Assembly (NCBI GenBank): GCA_945873105.1
Contig: CAMCBW010000030.1
Coordinates: 1 to 64,000, forward strand
Length of the DNA: 64,000 nucleotides
Origin: Tangfeifania diversioriginum
Lineage (GTDB): Bacteria; Bacteroidota; Bacteroidia; Bacteroidales; Prolixibacteraceae
Direction: 5' to 3'
A model generated the notes under the pieces. The model searched no databases, was not told the origin of the DNA, and saw only the letters and a program-made list of their open reading frames with translations. Shown here one piece after another: positions 1-7,089 of the stretch; within the stretch, counting starts at the first letter, position 1, and every line of letters begins with the position of its first letter. The position numbers and the translations under genes were made by a program.

Positions 1-5
1 TCCCA

Positions 6-155
6 CAGTATTGAATCAATAAAGTCCGTTTATGAATAACAAAAATGTTTCACGCAAAACACGCAAAGAAAGACGCAAAGAATTCCAAAATGAACTTTGC
101 GGTACTTTGCAATTTTACTTGGCGCCCTTTGCGTGCAATTTGGTAGTTATATAAG
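6..155. repeat. Dispersed 150-bp repeat, copy A
   Basis: This stretch is nearly the same as 5358-5507. It opens with CAGTATTGAATCAATA, contains CACGCAAAGAAAGACGCAAAG-like direct repeats, and closes with GGCGCCCTTTGCGTG, so CACGCAAA on the left pairs with TTTGCGTG on the right. It has no open frame of its own. A non-autonomous mobile repeat (MITE-like) or a folded intergenic element are both possible. Confidence 0.75.
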
Positions 156-250
156 AGAAGATGATAGTAATCGAAGATCAGTGTTAGCTAAATCGCCCGC
201 AATCCGCCCCTGCGTGTAGCTTACTAAATTAACAGTTAGGGACAACCCTC

Positions 251-661
251 ATGAGTAAACTTGAAGAAAGAATAGAGCATGAATTGAGGCGAAATCACCT
301 TAATTTTGAGATTCAGAAACCAGTGCCACTCGATCATTATCCTTGGAAAACCAACAGGACAGCCACGGCCCCTAAATGTGACATTTACCTGAATGATTTT
401 GATCTTTACATTGAAGTCAAAGGTTTTATGACCTACCAGGCTGTATCCAAGCTCTCTTTCCTTTCCAGACAAGATTTCAAATACTATATTTTTCAAGGAA
501 CTGAACACGAATGGGATCCATTCATTGGCACCAACATTTCAACAAACAATCACACCGGAAGCAACAGTCACAGTGCAAGACTTGAGAACAATATCAGGCA
601 TCAGTTGGACGAGCTTACAAACTTAAAGACAGATTCAGACTTTTACAGTAGGATTTCTTAG
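251..661 (+). CDS. Small PD-(D/E)XK nuclease-like protein
   Basis: A 136-residue protein I do not recognise as a named family. After an N-terminal helix rich in Glu (residues 4-12) it carries Asp44 in a strand (CDIYL) and Glu55-Val-Lys57 in the next strand (YIEVKG), the D...ExK arrangement of restriction-endonuclease-like folds. The C-terminal part is Asn/Ser/His-rich and looks less ordered. The length is short for an active nuclease but in range for single-domain members such as Holliday-junction or VRR-like proteins. It stands alone between the 150-bp repeat and the Crp-like regulator, with no methyltransferase beside it. Nuclease fold is inferred from the motif only. Confidence 0.6.
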   Translation: MSKLEERIEHELRRNHLNFEIQKPVPLDHYPWKTNRTATAPKCDIYLNDFDLYIEVKGFMTYQAVSKLSFLSRQDFKYYIFQGTEHEWDPFIGTNISTNNHTGSNSHSARLENNIRHQLDELTNLKTDSDFYSRIS

Positions 662-834
662 ATAACTTTATCCCGGTTAAAGCATTATATGTCAGTCAAG
701 ATAAGCGAATACGAAAATTGGAATGGCGAGTGGTATTGAAAAAAGATACAAACATGCCATGAAAACTTCTTACCAGCACTGGAGGTCACAGTACCAATGA
801 CGAAATGAAATCAAATGGACAATAACCTTTTAAA

Positions 835-1392
835 ATGAACGATCAACTAAAAAACATGCTTCCGGCCGATCGCATCGATGCGTGGCTTTCCATCTCAAGG
901 GAAAAACAGGTTTCAGCGGGTGAATATTTTATCAAAGCAGGAGAAGTGCCCAGTAAAATTGCATTGGTAAGCTCGGGGCTTTTCAGGTATGTGTATGTCA
1001 ACAACAAAGGGGATGAATTCACAAAGGGAATCATTGCCGAAAACTTCTTCCTGAGTTCATACTCCGCCATGATTACGGGTAAGCCATCCTATTTCTCCAT
1101 AGAAGCTTTGGAAAATTCACAATTGCTGGAGATTAACTGGTCAGATTTCAACCGATTGAAAGAGAAGGATATTTTTTGGCTTAATTTTCAGCTGAAATTT
1201 GTTGAAAAGGGATTCATGATCAAGGAAAAACGGGAACGCGATTTGTTGTTGCTCGGCGCCGAAACAAGATACAGGAACTTTCTTGCCGAATTTCCCGGCA
1301 TGGATCAACGGATAAAACAGGGAATCATCGCTTCCTATTTGGGCATCAAACCGGAAACATTGAGCAGGATTCGCAGAAAATTTGTTTTTTGA
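835..1392 (+). CDS. Crp/Fnr-family transcriptional regulator
   Basis: A 185-residue regulator. Residues 1-115 have the jelly-roll pattern of the cyclic-nucleotide-binding domain (EYFIKAGEVPSKIALVSSG, then a glycine-rich turn), followed by a long dimerisation helix and a C-terminal helix-turn-helix (IASYLGIKPETLSRIRR, about residues 161-177). Bacteroidota have many such Crp-like proteins that lack the residues for cAMP binding, and the effector cannot be read here. The gene lies 67 bp upstream of an SDR enzyme on the same strand, a common pairing, so control of that enzyme is a reasonable inference. Length and fold are normal for the family. Confidence 0.88.
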   Translation: MNDQLKNMLPADRIDAWLSISREKQVSAGEYFIKAGEVPSKIALVSSGLFRYVYVNNKGDEFTKGIIAENFFLSSYSAMITGKPSYFSIEALENSQLLEINWSDFNRLKEKDIFWLNFQLKFVEKGFMIKEKRERDLLLLGAETRYRNFLAEFPGMDQRIKQGIIASYLGIKPETLSRIRRKFVF

Positions 1393-1459
1393 CTTAGGTC
1401 AATGCACATGAAATTCTGACAGTGTAGTTTTAGGGTATTGTATCACTAACAAATATTTG

Positions 1460-2203
1460 ATGATGAAACTCAGGAACAATACTGTTTTAATTACAGGAGG
1501 CAGTTCGGGCATCGGACTCGAACTAAGCAAAGTACTTATTCAAAAAGGGAACAAGGTGATTATTTGCGGAAAATCGAACGAAAAGCTTGAAGCTGCAAAG
1601 AAAATTCTGCCACAACTTGTTACTTACCAATGCGACCTTTCTGACGGACAACAATGTGCTGATTTTGCCCGAAGAATCACGGAAAATCATCCCGATTTGA
1701 ATATCCTGGTCAACAATGCCGCCATGGTCAGTAAAATTGACCTCTTCACCAATGAAAATGCAATGGAACTGGCTGAAAAAGAGTACCAGACCAACCTGTT
1801 GGCGCCAATCCGGTTAACCAAACTGCTCTATCCAACCATCAGCGCCAACGAGGCTCCGGCCATCATCAACGTCACGACAGGACTGATCTACGCACCCAGG
1901 GTGATTTATCCGTTTTACAATTCATCAAAGGCAGCCCTGCACTCGTTTACACAAACCCTCAGAATTCGCCTGAAAGAGGAGAAAACCAAAGTGGTCGAAG
2001 TGATGTTTCCGGCAGTTGACACGCCTTGGCACCAGGGTAATCCACCAAAGATTGCCATCAGTGTCGAAACGGCAGTATCGGAAATGATCCATGGACTTGA
2101 AAAAGGAAAAACAGAAATCAGGGTTGGCGGGGCAAAAATTCTCCACCTGATTTCAAGAATAGCTCCGGCATTTGCACTTAAAAAAGTGAATGAAATAAAA
2201 TAA
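1460..2203 (+). CDS. SDR-family NAD(P)-dependent oxidoreductase (DltE-like)
   Basis: A 247-residue classical short-chain dehydrogenase. The cofactor loop TGGSSGIG lies near residue 13, the NNAA motif near residue 90, and the catalytic Tyr/Lys in YNSSK near residue 155. The usual catalytic serine is in a Thr-rich strand (NVTTGL). The substrate cannot be told; this subgroup is often annotated DltE although it has nothing to do with teichoic acid in Gram-negatives. Two ATG codons sit in a row (1460 and 1463) behind a TTG; I use the first ATG. It follows the Crp-like regulator on the same strand. Confidence 0.9.
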   Translation: MMKLRNNTVLITGGSSGIGLELSKVLIQKGNKVIICGKSNEKLEAAKKILPQLVTYQCDLSDGQQCADFARRITENHPDLNILVNNAAMVSKIDLFTNENAMELAEKEYQTNLLAPIRLTKLLYPTISANEAPAIINVTTGLIYAPRVIYPFYNSSKAALHSFTQTLRIRLKEEKTKVVEVMFPAVDTPWHQGNPPKIAISVETAVSEMIHGLEKGKTEIRVGGAKILHLISRIAPAFALKKVNEIK

Positions 2204-2357
2204 GAGGCTGCAGGTTGGCTTTTCCGCAAGCGTGGCAGCAGTGGGATTTCAATAAAAATGGGAATAAATAAAACCGCGCCAGCTGGGAACATTAAAGCAA
2301 AGTCAAAATGCTAGTCTGATTATTAGTGATTTGGCCTCTTTTTTTTTATCTTTGAGT

Positions 2358-2444
2358 ATGAAACGAGCACGGACTAAGTCAGCAAAAGGCGATGTAAATG
2401 CACTTGCGAGTTCCATGAGTACTTACAGATATTCAATAATTTAA
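2358..2444 (+). CDS. 28-residue mini-ORF, first tandem copy
   Basis: ATG at 2358, stop TAA at 2442. It encodes a basic 28-residue peptide starting MKRARTKSAKGDVN and ending STYRYSII. The next 102-bp unit (from 2460, GTG start) encodes the same peptide with three substitutions, and the following gene begins exactly one further period downstream with GTGAAA. Conservation of the frame over both copies suggests translation, either as a small protein or as a leader/upstream ORF for the gene at 2562. A TATCTTTG box lies just before it (2347-2354). No known family recognised. Confidence 0.45.
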   Translation: MKRARTKSAKGDVNALASSMSTYRYSII

Positions 2445-2562
2445 CAATTATATTTGCGAGTGAAACGAGCACGGACTAAGTCAACAAAAGGCGATGTAAA
2501 TCAATTTGCGAGTTCCATGAGTACTTACAGATATTCAATAATTTAACAATTATAATTACGAG
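2359..2562 (+). repeat. Two tandem copies of a 102-bp unit
   Basis: Units 2359-2460 and 2461-2562 match along almost the whole length, including the AT-rich tail ATTCAATAATTTAACAATTA. The period of 102 is a multiple of three and each unit holds one complete mini-ORF. The first bases of a third unit (TGAAAAGG) are the start of the next gene, so the repeat grew directly at its 5' end. Confidence 0.9.
2460..2546 (+). CDS. 28-residue mini-ORF, second tandem copy
   Basis: GTG at 2460, TAA at 2544. It differs from the first copy at the start codon and at three residues (Ser to Thr, and Ala-Leu to Gln-Phe in the middle); all other codons, including the STYRYSII end, are kept. It ends 15 bp before the GTG of the acetyltransferase-like gene, so it would be translated immediately upstream of it. 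A TATATTTG box lies at 2449-2456. Unknown function. Confidence 0.42.
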   Translation: MKRARTKSTKGDVNQFASSMSTYRYSII

Positions 2563-3089
2563 TGAAAAGGCAGGAGCTATTAGGACTTGATTTTGAAGTT
2601 GATAAACTGACCAACTCAATTGAAAATATTATTACTGGCGATAGTTTTGCAACGGAAATCTCCATTATTTCACCAATTGATCTCAAGAAAGTCACCAATA
2701 AGAATGGTTGGCAATTTGATTGGAAACTTGAGTTCATTCAGCCTCAAAAGGATGTTTACAAGTTGACAATTGCAAATAATCAATCAATTATTCAAGGACT
2801 TATCAGCCTTGAAGTCAAAACAGATCATGTATACATGCATTTAGTTGAAAGTGCTCCGTTCAACAAAGGGAAAAGTAAAGTTTATGCTGGAGTTCCAGGG
2901 AACTTGGTGGCATTCGCCTGTAAACTAGCATTTCAGCGAGGGTTTGATGGAAACGTTTCGTTTTTCTCCAAATCGCTATTAGTTCAGCACTATATTGACA
3001 CACTAGGTGCTACCCATGTTGGAGGACGAATTATGGTAATTGACACAGTAGCAGCATTAAAACTCATCAATAAATATTTCCCAAAATGA
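2562..3089 (+). CDS. Putative GNAT-like acetyltransferase fold protein
   Basis: A 175-residue protein with GTG start fixed by the repeat period. The central strand pattern followed by GNLVAFACKLAFQRGFDG and a C-terminal HYIDTLGATHVGGRIMVI resembles the GNAT fold: acetyl-CoA loop/helix, then the terminal Y...G segment. No catalytic residue can be assigned, so the family call is tentative. It overlaps the next small gene by ATGA (3086-3089), which implies translational coupling. The region is A/T-rich compared with the genes after 5.5 kb. A two-gene toxin-antitoxin-like or modification module is conceivable, but nothing in the sequence proves it. Confidence 0.5.
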   Translation: MKRQELLGLDFEVDKLTNSIENIITGDSFATEISIISPIDLKKVTNKNGWQFDWKLEFIQPQKDVYKLTIANNQSIIQGLISLEVKTDHVYMHLVESAPFNKGKSKVYAGVPGNLVAFACKLAFQRGFDGNVSFFSKSLLVQHYIDTLGATHVGGRIMVIDTVAALKLINKYFPK

Positions 3090-3256
3090 AACCAAAGATA
3101 AAAGAACTTGATGTAGACTTTATTGGTGGACAAGAAGCTATGAGTAAGGAAGAAGAACTGGTGATCAGCGAATTTATAACCGCCAGAAAAATGGCTTTAG
3201 CAAAGAAAAACGTACGAAATGCTAAGGCAACTCAACCCAAAAAAGTTAGTGCTTAA
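3086..3256 (+). CDS. 56-residue partner protein, translationally coupled
   Basis: ATG at 3086 overlaps the TGA of the upstream gene (ATGA); stop TAA at 3254. The product starts MKPKIKELDVDFIGGQ, has an acidic stretch (SKEEEL) and a Lys/Arg-rich tail. It has no signal peptide or membrane segment. I know of no characterised homologue. The overlap says that it is made together with the acetyltransferase-like protein and probably acts with it. Confidence 0.62.
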   Translation: MKPKIKELDVDFIGGQEAMSKEEELVISEFITARKMALAKKNVRNAKATQPKKVSA

Positions 3257-3382
3257 TATTTGATATTGATTCTCGACACCACTCATCGCATGCCACTAAC
3301 CAACACCAAATCCGCGCCAGCGGGAGAAATAGTGAGTGACTTTGATGTATTTTATTGATTAAATTTCAAATAAATACAGACC

Positions 3383-3568
3383 ATGAATCATTTAAAAAAA
3401 GCTTTAATCGACACAGTTATTATGAGTGGCATATTGTTGTTAATAGCAGCCTTTCAAAAAACACCTGAATCTATAACGAGAGCTTTCATCCCAATTGCAG
3501 GAATTGCATGTTACAATTTTATTAAAGCTGCTTTTAAAATATATGGGAATAAGAAAAATACGATTTGA
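3383..3568 (+). CDS. Small membrane protein, unknown
   Basis: A 61-residue protein with two hydrophobic stretches (about residues 10-25 and 33-50), basic at both ends, typical of a small inner-membrane protein with both termini in the cytoplasm. Nothing identifies a function. It lies alone between the coupled small-gene pair and the YARHG-domain gene. Confidence 0.5.
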   Translation: MNHLKKALIDTVIMSGILLLIAAFQKTPESITRAFIPIAGIACYNFIKAAFKIYGNKKNTI

Positions 3569-3694
3569 AATAAAAACGATCAAAGGACTGTTCTTTATCC
3601 ATTGACCTCTGATGGCTCCGATGGCGCTTATAGGTAATCCGTGCCCTCACCACGATCCCGGTAGGGTGATAATGAATAAAATTCCAAACTTGTG

Positions 3695-4435
3695 ATGAAA
3701 ACCAACCTACTTTCTGCAGCACTTATCTTCTTGAGCCTGTCGCTCCCGGCCCAGGACAAAAAGGGAGAGGTCCTGGTGGAGGATGCCAAAATCAAAGCCT
3801 GGAAACAGGCGGAGGCAGCCGAATACCAATCGTTGTACCACTTCAGCAACTCCGAGTTGGAATCCACCCTGCTCCTGGTCGTCGACAACGACAGTTGCTA
3901 CGCCCAGATCCAATCCGGCGAATGGGGTAAAAAGGAGGGCAAGGATATTTGGGTGTGGAAGTTTGAGAACCTCCGGAATGTCAGGATAGAGGGGAACAAG
4001 TTCTTTTCGGACAAGACAGATGGCGAGTTTGTCACCTTTGACCACGAAAACAGGCAGTTGAAAGGGTTGATGGTCTACAAACCCTGGAGTAGCTGGCTTT
4101 TCTATGCCAACAGCAGGGGACATGAACTGGGCGCCACCTGTGGTACTGTTACTACCCACTTCCCGGGCAGGTTTCCCTACGCCTCGTGGCGGCAATTGAA
4201 CAAGGCAGAGCTGGAAAAGATGACCCAATCAGACCGGCAAATCATGAAGAACGAAATATTTGCCCGCTACGGATACATTTTCAAACCGCAGGGAGAGATG
4301 GACCGCTACTTTCGGAAACAATCCTGGTACCAGCCTCAAAAACCACAGGTCAATGATTACCTGACGGGATTGGAAAAACTGAACATTGAGCTCATTCAAA
4401 CCATCGATAAAAACCCATGGCAACCAACGAAGTAA
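3695..4435 (+). CDS. Secreted YARHG-domain protein
   Basis: A 246-residue exported protein: signal peptide MKTNLLSAALIFLSLSLPAQ, a middle region of beta strands without recognisable motif, and a C-terminal YARHG domain (about residues 165-235) with its landmark NEIFARYGY..F and the WYQP turn. YARHG domains are extracellular modules of unknown, possibly peptidoglycan- or ligand-binding, function. I take the ATG at 3695 rather than the GTG one codon earlier because the signal peptide begins there. Downstream is a perfect 20-bp palindrome (4480-4499). Confidence 0.78.
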   Translation: MKTNLLSAALIFLSLSLPAQDKKGEVLVEDAKIKAWKQAEAAEYQSLYHFSNSELESTLLLVVDNDSCYAQIQSGEWGKKEGKDIWVWKFENLRNVRIEGNKFFSDKTDGEFVTFDHENRQLKGLMVYKPWSSWLFYANSRGHELGATCGTVTTHFPGRFPYASWRQLNKAELEKMTQSDRQIMKNEIFARYGYIFKPQGEMDRYFRKQSWYQPQKPQVNDYLTGLEKLNIELIQTIDKNPWQPTK

Positions 4436-4479
4436 GACTCATGCGCTCCACCCCCACACATCCGTGCCAGCCGGGGCTG

Positions 4480-4499
4480 GGAAATCGCATGCGATTTCC
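4480..4499. repeat. Perfect 20-bp palindrome
   Basis: GGAAATCGCATGCGATTTCC is its own reverse complement. It is preceded by CCGTGCCAGCCGGGGCTGG, which resembles CCGCGCCAGCTGGGAA at about 2271 and CCGCGCCAGCGGGAG at about 3311. All three lie after the end of a gene, so this is probably a dispersed intergenic repeat family; it has no U-run like a standard terminator. Confidence 0.6.
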
Positions 4500-4638
4500 G
4501 CTCTGTGCACTCTTTTTTACCTCAGGAAACTCTGCAGCAAGCATCAATTTCAATGCTAGTTGTAATTTTGCTGTGGAGTTATAAATCCTCTGTGTAAGAA
4601 TTTCAAACAACTTTTTAGTTAAATTCGATTAGATACCT

Positions 4639-4893
4639 ATGGCAACCAACGAAATAATCCTATTGCTCTCCACCGAAGACCGCGTCGTTGCAGAGGATAT
4701 CCAGCACCGGCTGGAAAAATCCGGGATCTTTACACTGCTGGTCTCAGACCATCCGGCTTCCTCCTACATGAGTGCCTATTTCGGACTGAATCCCGCAGAG
4801 GGCATCAACATCCAGATCAATTCGGACGACTGTCCACAGGCCATTGAAATTTTAAAGGATAGCCCGTATGGGGAGCTGTTTGACAACGCATAG
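4639..4893 (+). CDS. DUF2007-domain protein
   Basis: An 84-residue soluble protein with the pattern of the DUF2007 (putative signal-transducing) family: a first strand with ILLLSTEDRVVAEDIQHRLE, a second strand, the conserved I.IQINSDDCPQAIEIL segment and a C-terminal acidic end. Members are small ferredoxin-like alpha/beta proteins of unknown role, often fused to or next to regulators. It lies 26 bp before a lipoprotein-like small gene on the same strand, possibly one transcript. Confidence 0.78.
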   Translation: MATNEIILLLSTEDRVVAEDIQHRLEKSGIFTLLVSDHPASSYMSAYFGLNPAEGINIQINSDDCPQAIEILKDSPYGELFDNA

Positions 4894-4919
4894 ACCATCC
4901 AAAAAATTAATAATAAAAA

Positions 4920-5342
4920 ATGAAGTACAAACCAGCTCCCCTCCAATCGTTTATTGGATTAGCCGTGATATTCTCCGTGCTATTTATGCTAAAAAAGTGC
5001 GATCAGGAGGGGAATCCGGAAACCCTGAATTTTACCACCCGCATGGGTGCAAGCAGCACCAACCTTGCCAACCGGTGGCATTACAAGTTTGGCTACATGA
5101 ATGGAGGCGTACAGGGATCCTTCACGGCCAGGAGCGATGCCGCCCGGCTCGTCTATTCCGGAAACATCGAAGAGGGAACCATCCTTTTCCAGGTCTATGG
5201 ACCCTCCGATACCCAGATCTTCACCTTTCCGGAGCAGAATGCGCTCGATACGCTGGCCGGTGTCTTCAGAAGCGGCCAGCGGTATACCGTCCGCGCCACT
5301 GCCACCGGGGCCAAAGGAGAATTTGAGTTCAGGATGGAGTAA
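4920..5342 (+). CDS. Hypothetical membrane-anchored protein
   Basis: A 140-residue protein with one N-terminal hydrophobic helix (about residues 9-25, ending LFMLKKCDQEG) and a periplasmic beta-rich remainder. The Cys after the helix lacks a proper lipobox (LKKC), so a membrane anchor fits better than a lipoprotein. No family recognised. It follows the DUF2007 gene by 26 bp and is followed by the second copy of the 150-bp repeat. Confidence 0.6.
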   Translation: MKYKPAPLQSFIGLAVIFSVLFMLKKCDQEGNPETLNFTTRMGASSTNLANRWHYKFGYMNGGVQGSFTARSDAARLVYSGNIEEGTILFQVYGPSDTQIFTFPEQNALDTLAGVFRSGQRYTVRATATGAKGEFEFRME

Positions 5343-5357
5343 AAGTAAATAGTACCT

Positions 5358-5507
5358 CAGTATTGAATCAATAGAGTCCGTATATTGACAACAACAATGA
5401 TTCACGCAAAACACGCAATGAAAGACGCAAAGAATTCCATAATGAACTTTGCGGTACTTTGCGATTTTACTTGGCGCCCTTTGCGTGAAATATTGTAGTT
5501 ACATAAT
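5358..5507. repeat. Dispersed 150-bp repeat, copy B
   Basis: Second copy of the element at 6-155, same orientation, about nine in ten bases identical by eye, with the same CACGCAAA/TTTGCGTG ends. It fills the whole gap upstream of the GH99-like gene, whose ATG lies 15 bp after it, so it will affect or form that gene's 5' leader. Confidence 0.78.
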
Positions 5508-5521
5508 AGAAATAAATAGAA

Positions 5522-6733
5522 ATGAAAAAATTTGGAAAGAAATTTAAACTGGCGCTCCTGCTGGTGCTCCTCCTGACAGGCAGTTTCAGCCTGCAGGCAC
5601 AACCCAAAAAGAAAGCCGCAAAAAATGACTACCTGGTGGCCGCCTACATCTGGCCCTCTTGCCACGACGATTCGCTGGCGCGGAAAAAACTATGGTCGGA
5701 AGGTATCGGCGAATGGGAGGTGATCAAAAAGGGGAATCCCCGTTACGAGGGACATTACCAGCCCCGCCAGCCGCTGTGGGGTTACGAGCTCGACAACGAC
5801 CCGAAGGTGGTGGAAAAGTGGATCGATGTGGCCACCGACCACGGGGTGAATGTCTTTGTCTACGACTGGTATTGGTACGAGGAGGGTCCCTACCTGGAAA
5901 GCGCCCTGAACGACGGTTTCCTCAAGGCAAAGAACAATTCAAAAATGAATTTTTACATCATGTGGGCCAACCACGATGTGAAACGTAACTACTGGAACTA
6001 CCACCGCTACGGCGATGATACCTCCATCCTTTGGGATGCCAAAGTAGACTGGAAAAACTACAAGATCATTGTCGACAGGGTCATTAACCAGTACTTCAAA
6101 CGCCCCAACTACCTGAAGTTTAACGGTGAGCCGGTCTTCTCCATCTACAGCATTGACAAACTGCTGGAAAGCTTTGGTGGAAGTCTGGAAGAGACCCGCA
6201 AGGCGCTGGATTATTTGCGCGATGAAGTGAAAAAAGCCGGTTTCCCCGGCTTGCACATCCAATGGAACCAGGGGGGCGGCTCCATGATGTCGGAAGCAAG
6301 GGCCAAACAGTTTCAGGAACGGGTGAAGGCATTGGGCTTCAACAGTGTGGCCCTGTACAACATGGGCGGGCGTTCGGAGGACTACCTCACCTATGGAACC
6401 AACTCCATCAAAATCAGGGAGCACATGGATGCCCTTTTGGAGGTGCCGTTGTTCCCCTGTGTCTCCATCGGCTGGGACGACACCCCGCGCTTCCCGGCCA
6501 AGGGGATCAAGGATGTGGTCCATTTCAACAACTCCCCCCGGAGTTTTGCAACGCTCCTCTCCAAGGCGAAGAAATATGCCGACAGCCATCCCGAACAGCC
6601 CAAACTGATCACCATCAACGCCTGGAACGAATGGGTGGAGGGAAGTTACCTGCTGCCCGACATGCTCAACGGGTTCGACTACCTGGAGGCGGTCAAGTCG
6701 GTGATGATCAGCGGCCACTACAACCGGTATTGA
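5522..6733 (+). CDS. Secreted GH99-like (WbsX-type) protein
   Basis: A 403-residue protein with a signal peptide (through about residue 26, FSLQAQ). The rest is a TIM-barrel of the glycoside-hydrolase-99-like/WbsX group: an opening AAYIWPSCHDD strand, the FVYDWYWYE motif near residue 118, and the closing NAWNEWVEGSYLLPD motif near residue 373 with its conserved Trp-Asn-Glu-Trp. GH99 enzymes act on mannose-containing glycans; WbsX-like proteins were first noted in O-antigen clusters. Export suggests polysaccharide degradation rather than lipopolysaccharide synthesis, but no SusCD pair or other glycosidase is adjacent. Activity is inferred from fold only. Confidence 0.82.
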   Translation: MKKFGKKFKLALLLVLLLTGSFSLQAQPKKKAAKNDYLVAAYIWPSCHDDSLARKKLWSEGIGEWEVIKKGNPRYEGHYQPRQPLWGYELDNDPKVVEKWIDVATDHGVNVFVYDWYWYEEGPYLESALNDGFLKAKNNSKMNFYIMWANHDVKRNYWNYHRYGDDTSILWDAKVDWKNYKIIVDRVINQYFKRPNYLKFNGEPVFSIYSIDKLLESFGGSLEETRKALDYLRDEVKKAGFPGLHIQWNQGGGSMMSEARAKQFQERVKALGFNSVALYNMGGRSEDYLTYGTNSIKIREHMDALLEVPLFPCVSIGWDDTPRFPAKGIKDVVHFNNSPRSFATLLSKAKKYADSHPEQPKLITINAWNEWVEGSYLLPDMLNGFDYLEAVKSVMISGHYNRY

Positions 6734-6741
6734 GAGAGTTC

Positions 6742-6993
6742 GGGACCCTCCGGTTCACGTCAATGATCGTCCGGTTAATGTAAGGGATCGTCCGGCTCAC
6801 GTCAGTAATCGTCCGGGTAATTTTAGGGATCGTCCGGCTCACGTCAGTAATCGTCTGGGTAATTTTAGGGATCGTCCGGCTCACGTCAGTAATCGTCCGG
6901 GTAATGTAAGGGATCGTCCGGCTCACGTCAGTAATCGTCCGGGTAATGTAAGGGATTGTCCGGCTCCTGTCAGTAATCGTCCGGAGGAGGTAA
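6742..6993. repeat. Six exact-length 42-bp tandem repeats
   Basis: Units start at 6742, 6784, 6826, 6868, 6910 and 6952, with no spacer. Each unit is two related 21-bp halves that share ATCGTCCGG (GGGATCGTCCGGCTCACGTCA type, then GTAATCGTCCGGGTAATGTAA type). Units 4 and 5 are identical; 1 and 6 are the most diverged, as in a minisatellite that grows from the middle. It begins 8 bp after the stop of the GH99-like gene. Confidence 0.93.
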
Positions 6994-7089
6994 AGGATGC
7001 CCCCATTGCAGCTATTTTTGCCATCATTTGGTTCGGTTTACCTGCGATTTTCCCAAATAGATTTTTAGTTTTGTGGAAAATCTGACAAC

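Noticed and set aside
3707-4228. 173-residue minus-strand frame opposite the YARHG gene
   Set aside because: Antisense shadow; the plus-strand frame has a signal peptide and the YARHG motif.
5939-6718. 259-residue minus-strand frame antisense to the GH99-like gene
   Set aside because: Antisense shadow; composition is His/Val-rich and no domain is recognisable.
6262-6783. 173-residue plus-strand frame inside the GH99-like gene
   Set aside because: Out-of-frame shadow in G+C-rich DNA; Gly/Gln-rich with no motif, while the main frame has all GH99-like motifs.
6708-6926. Minus-strand frame through the 42-bp repeats, 72 residues with a heptad pattern
   Set aside because: The frame exists because the period is a multiple of three; it has no natural start and overlaps the end of the GH99-like gene. 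Not called as a gene.
6742-6993. CRISPR array
   Set aside because: The units are contiguous, without unique spacers, and no cas genes are present.
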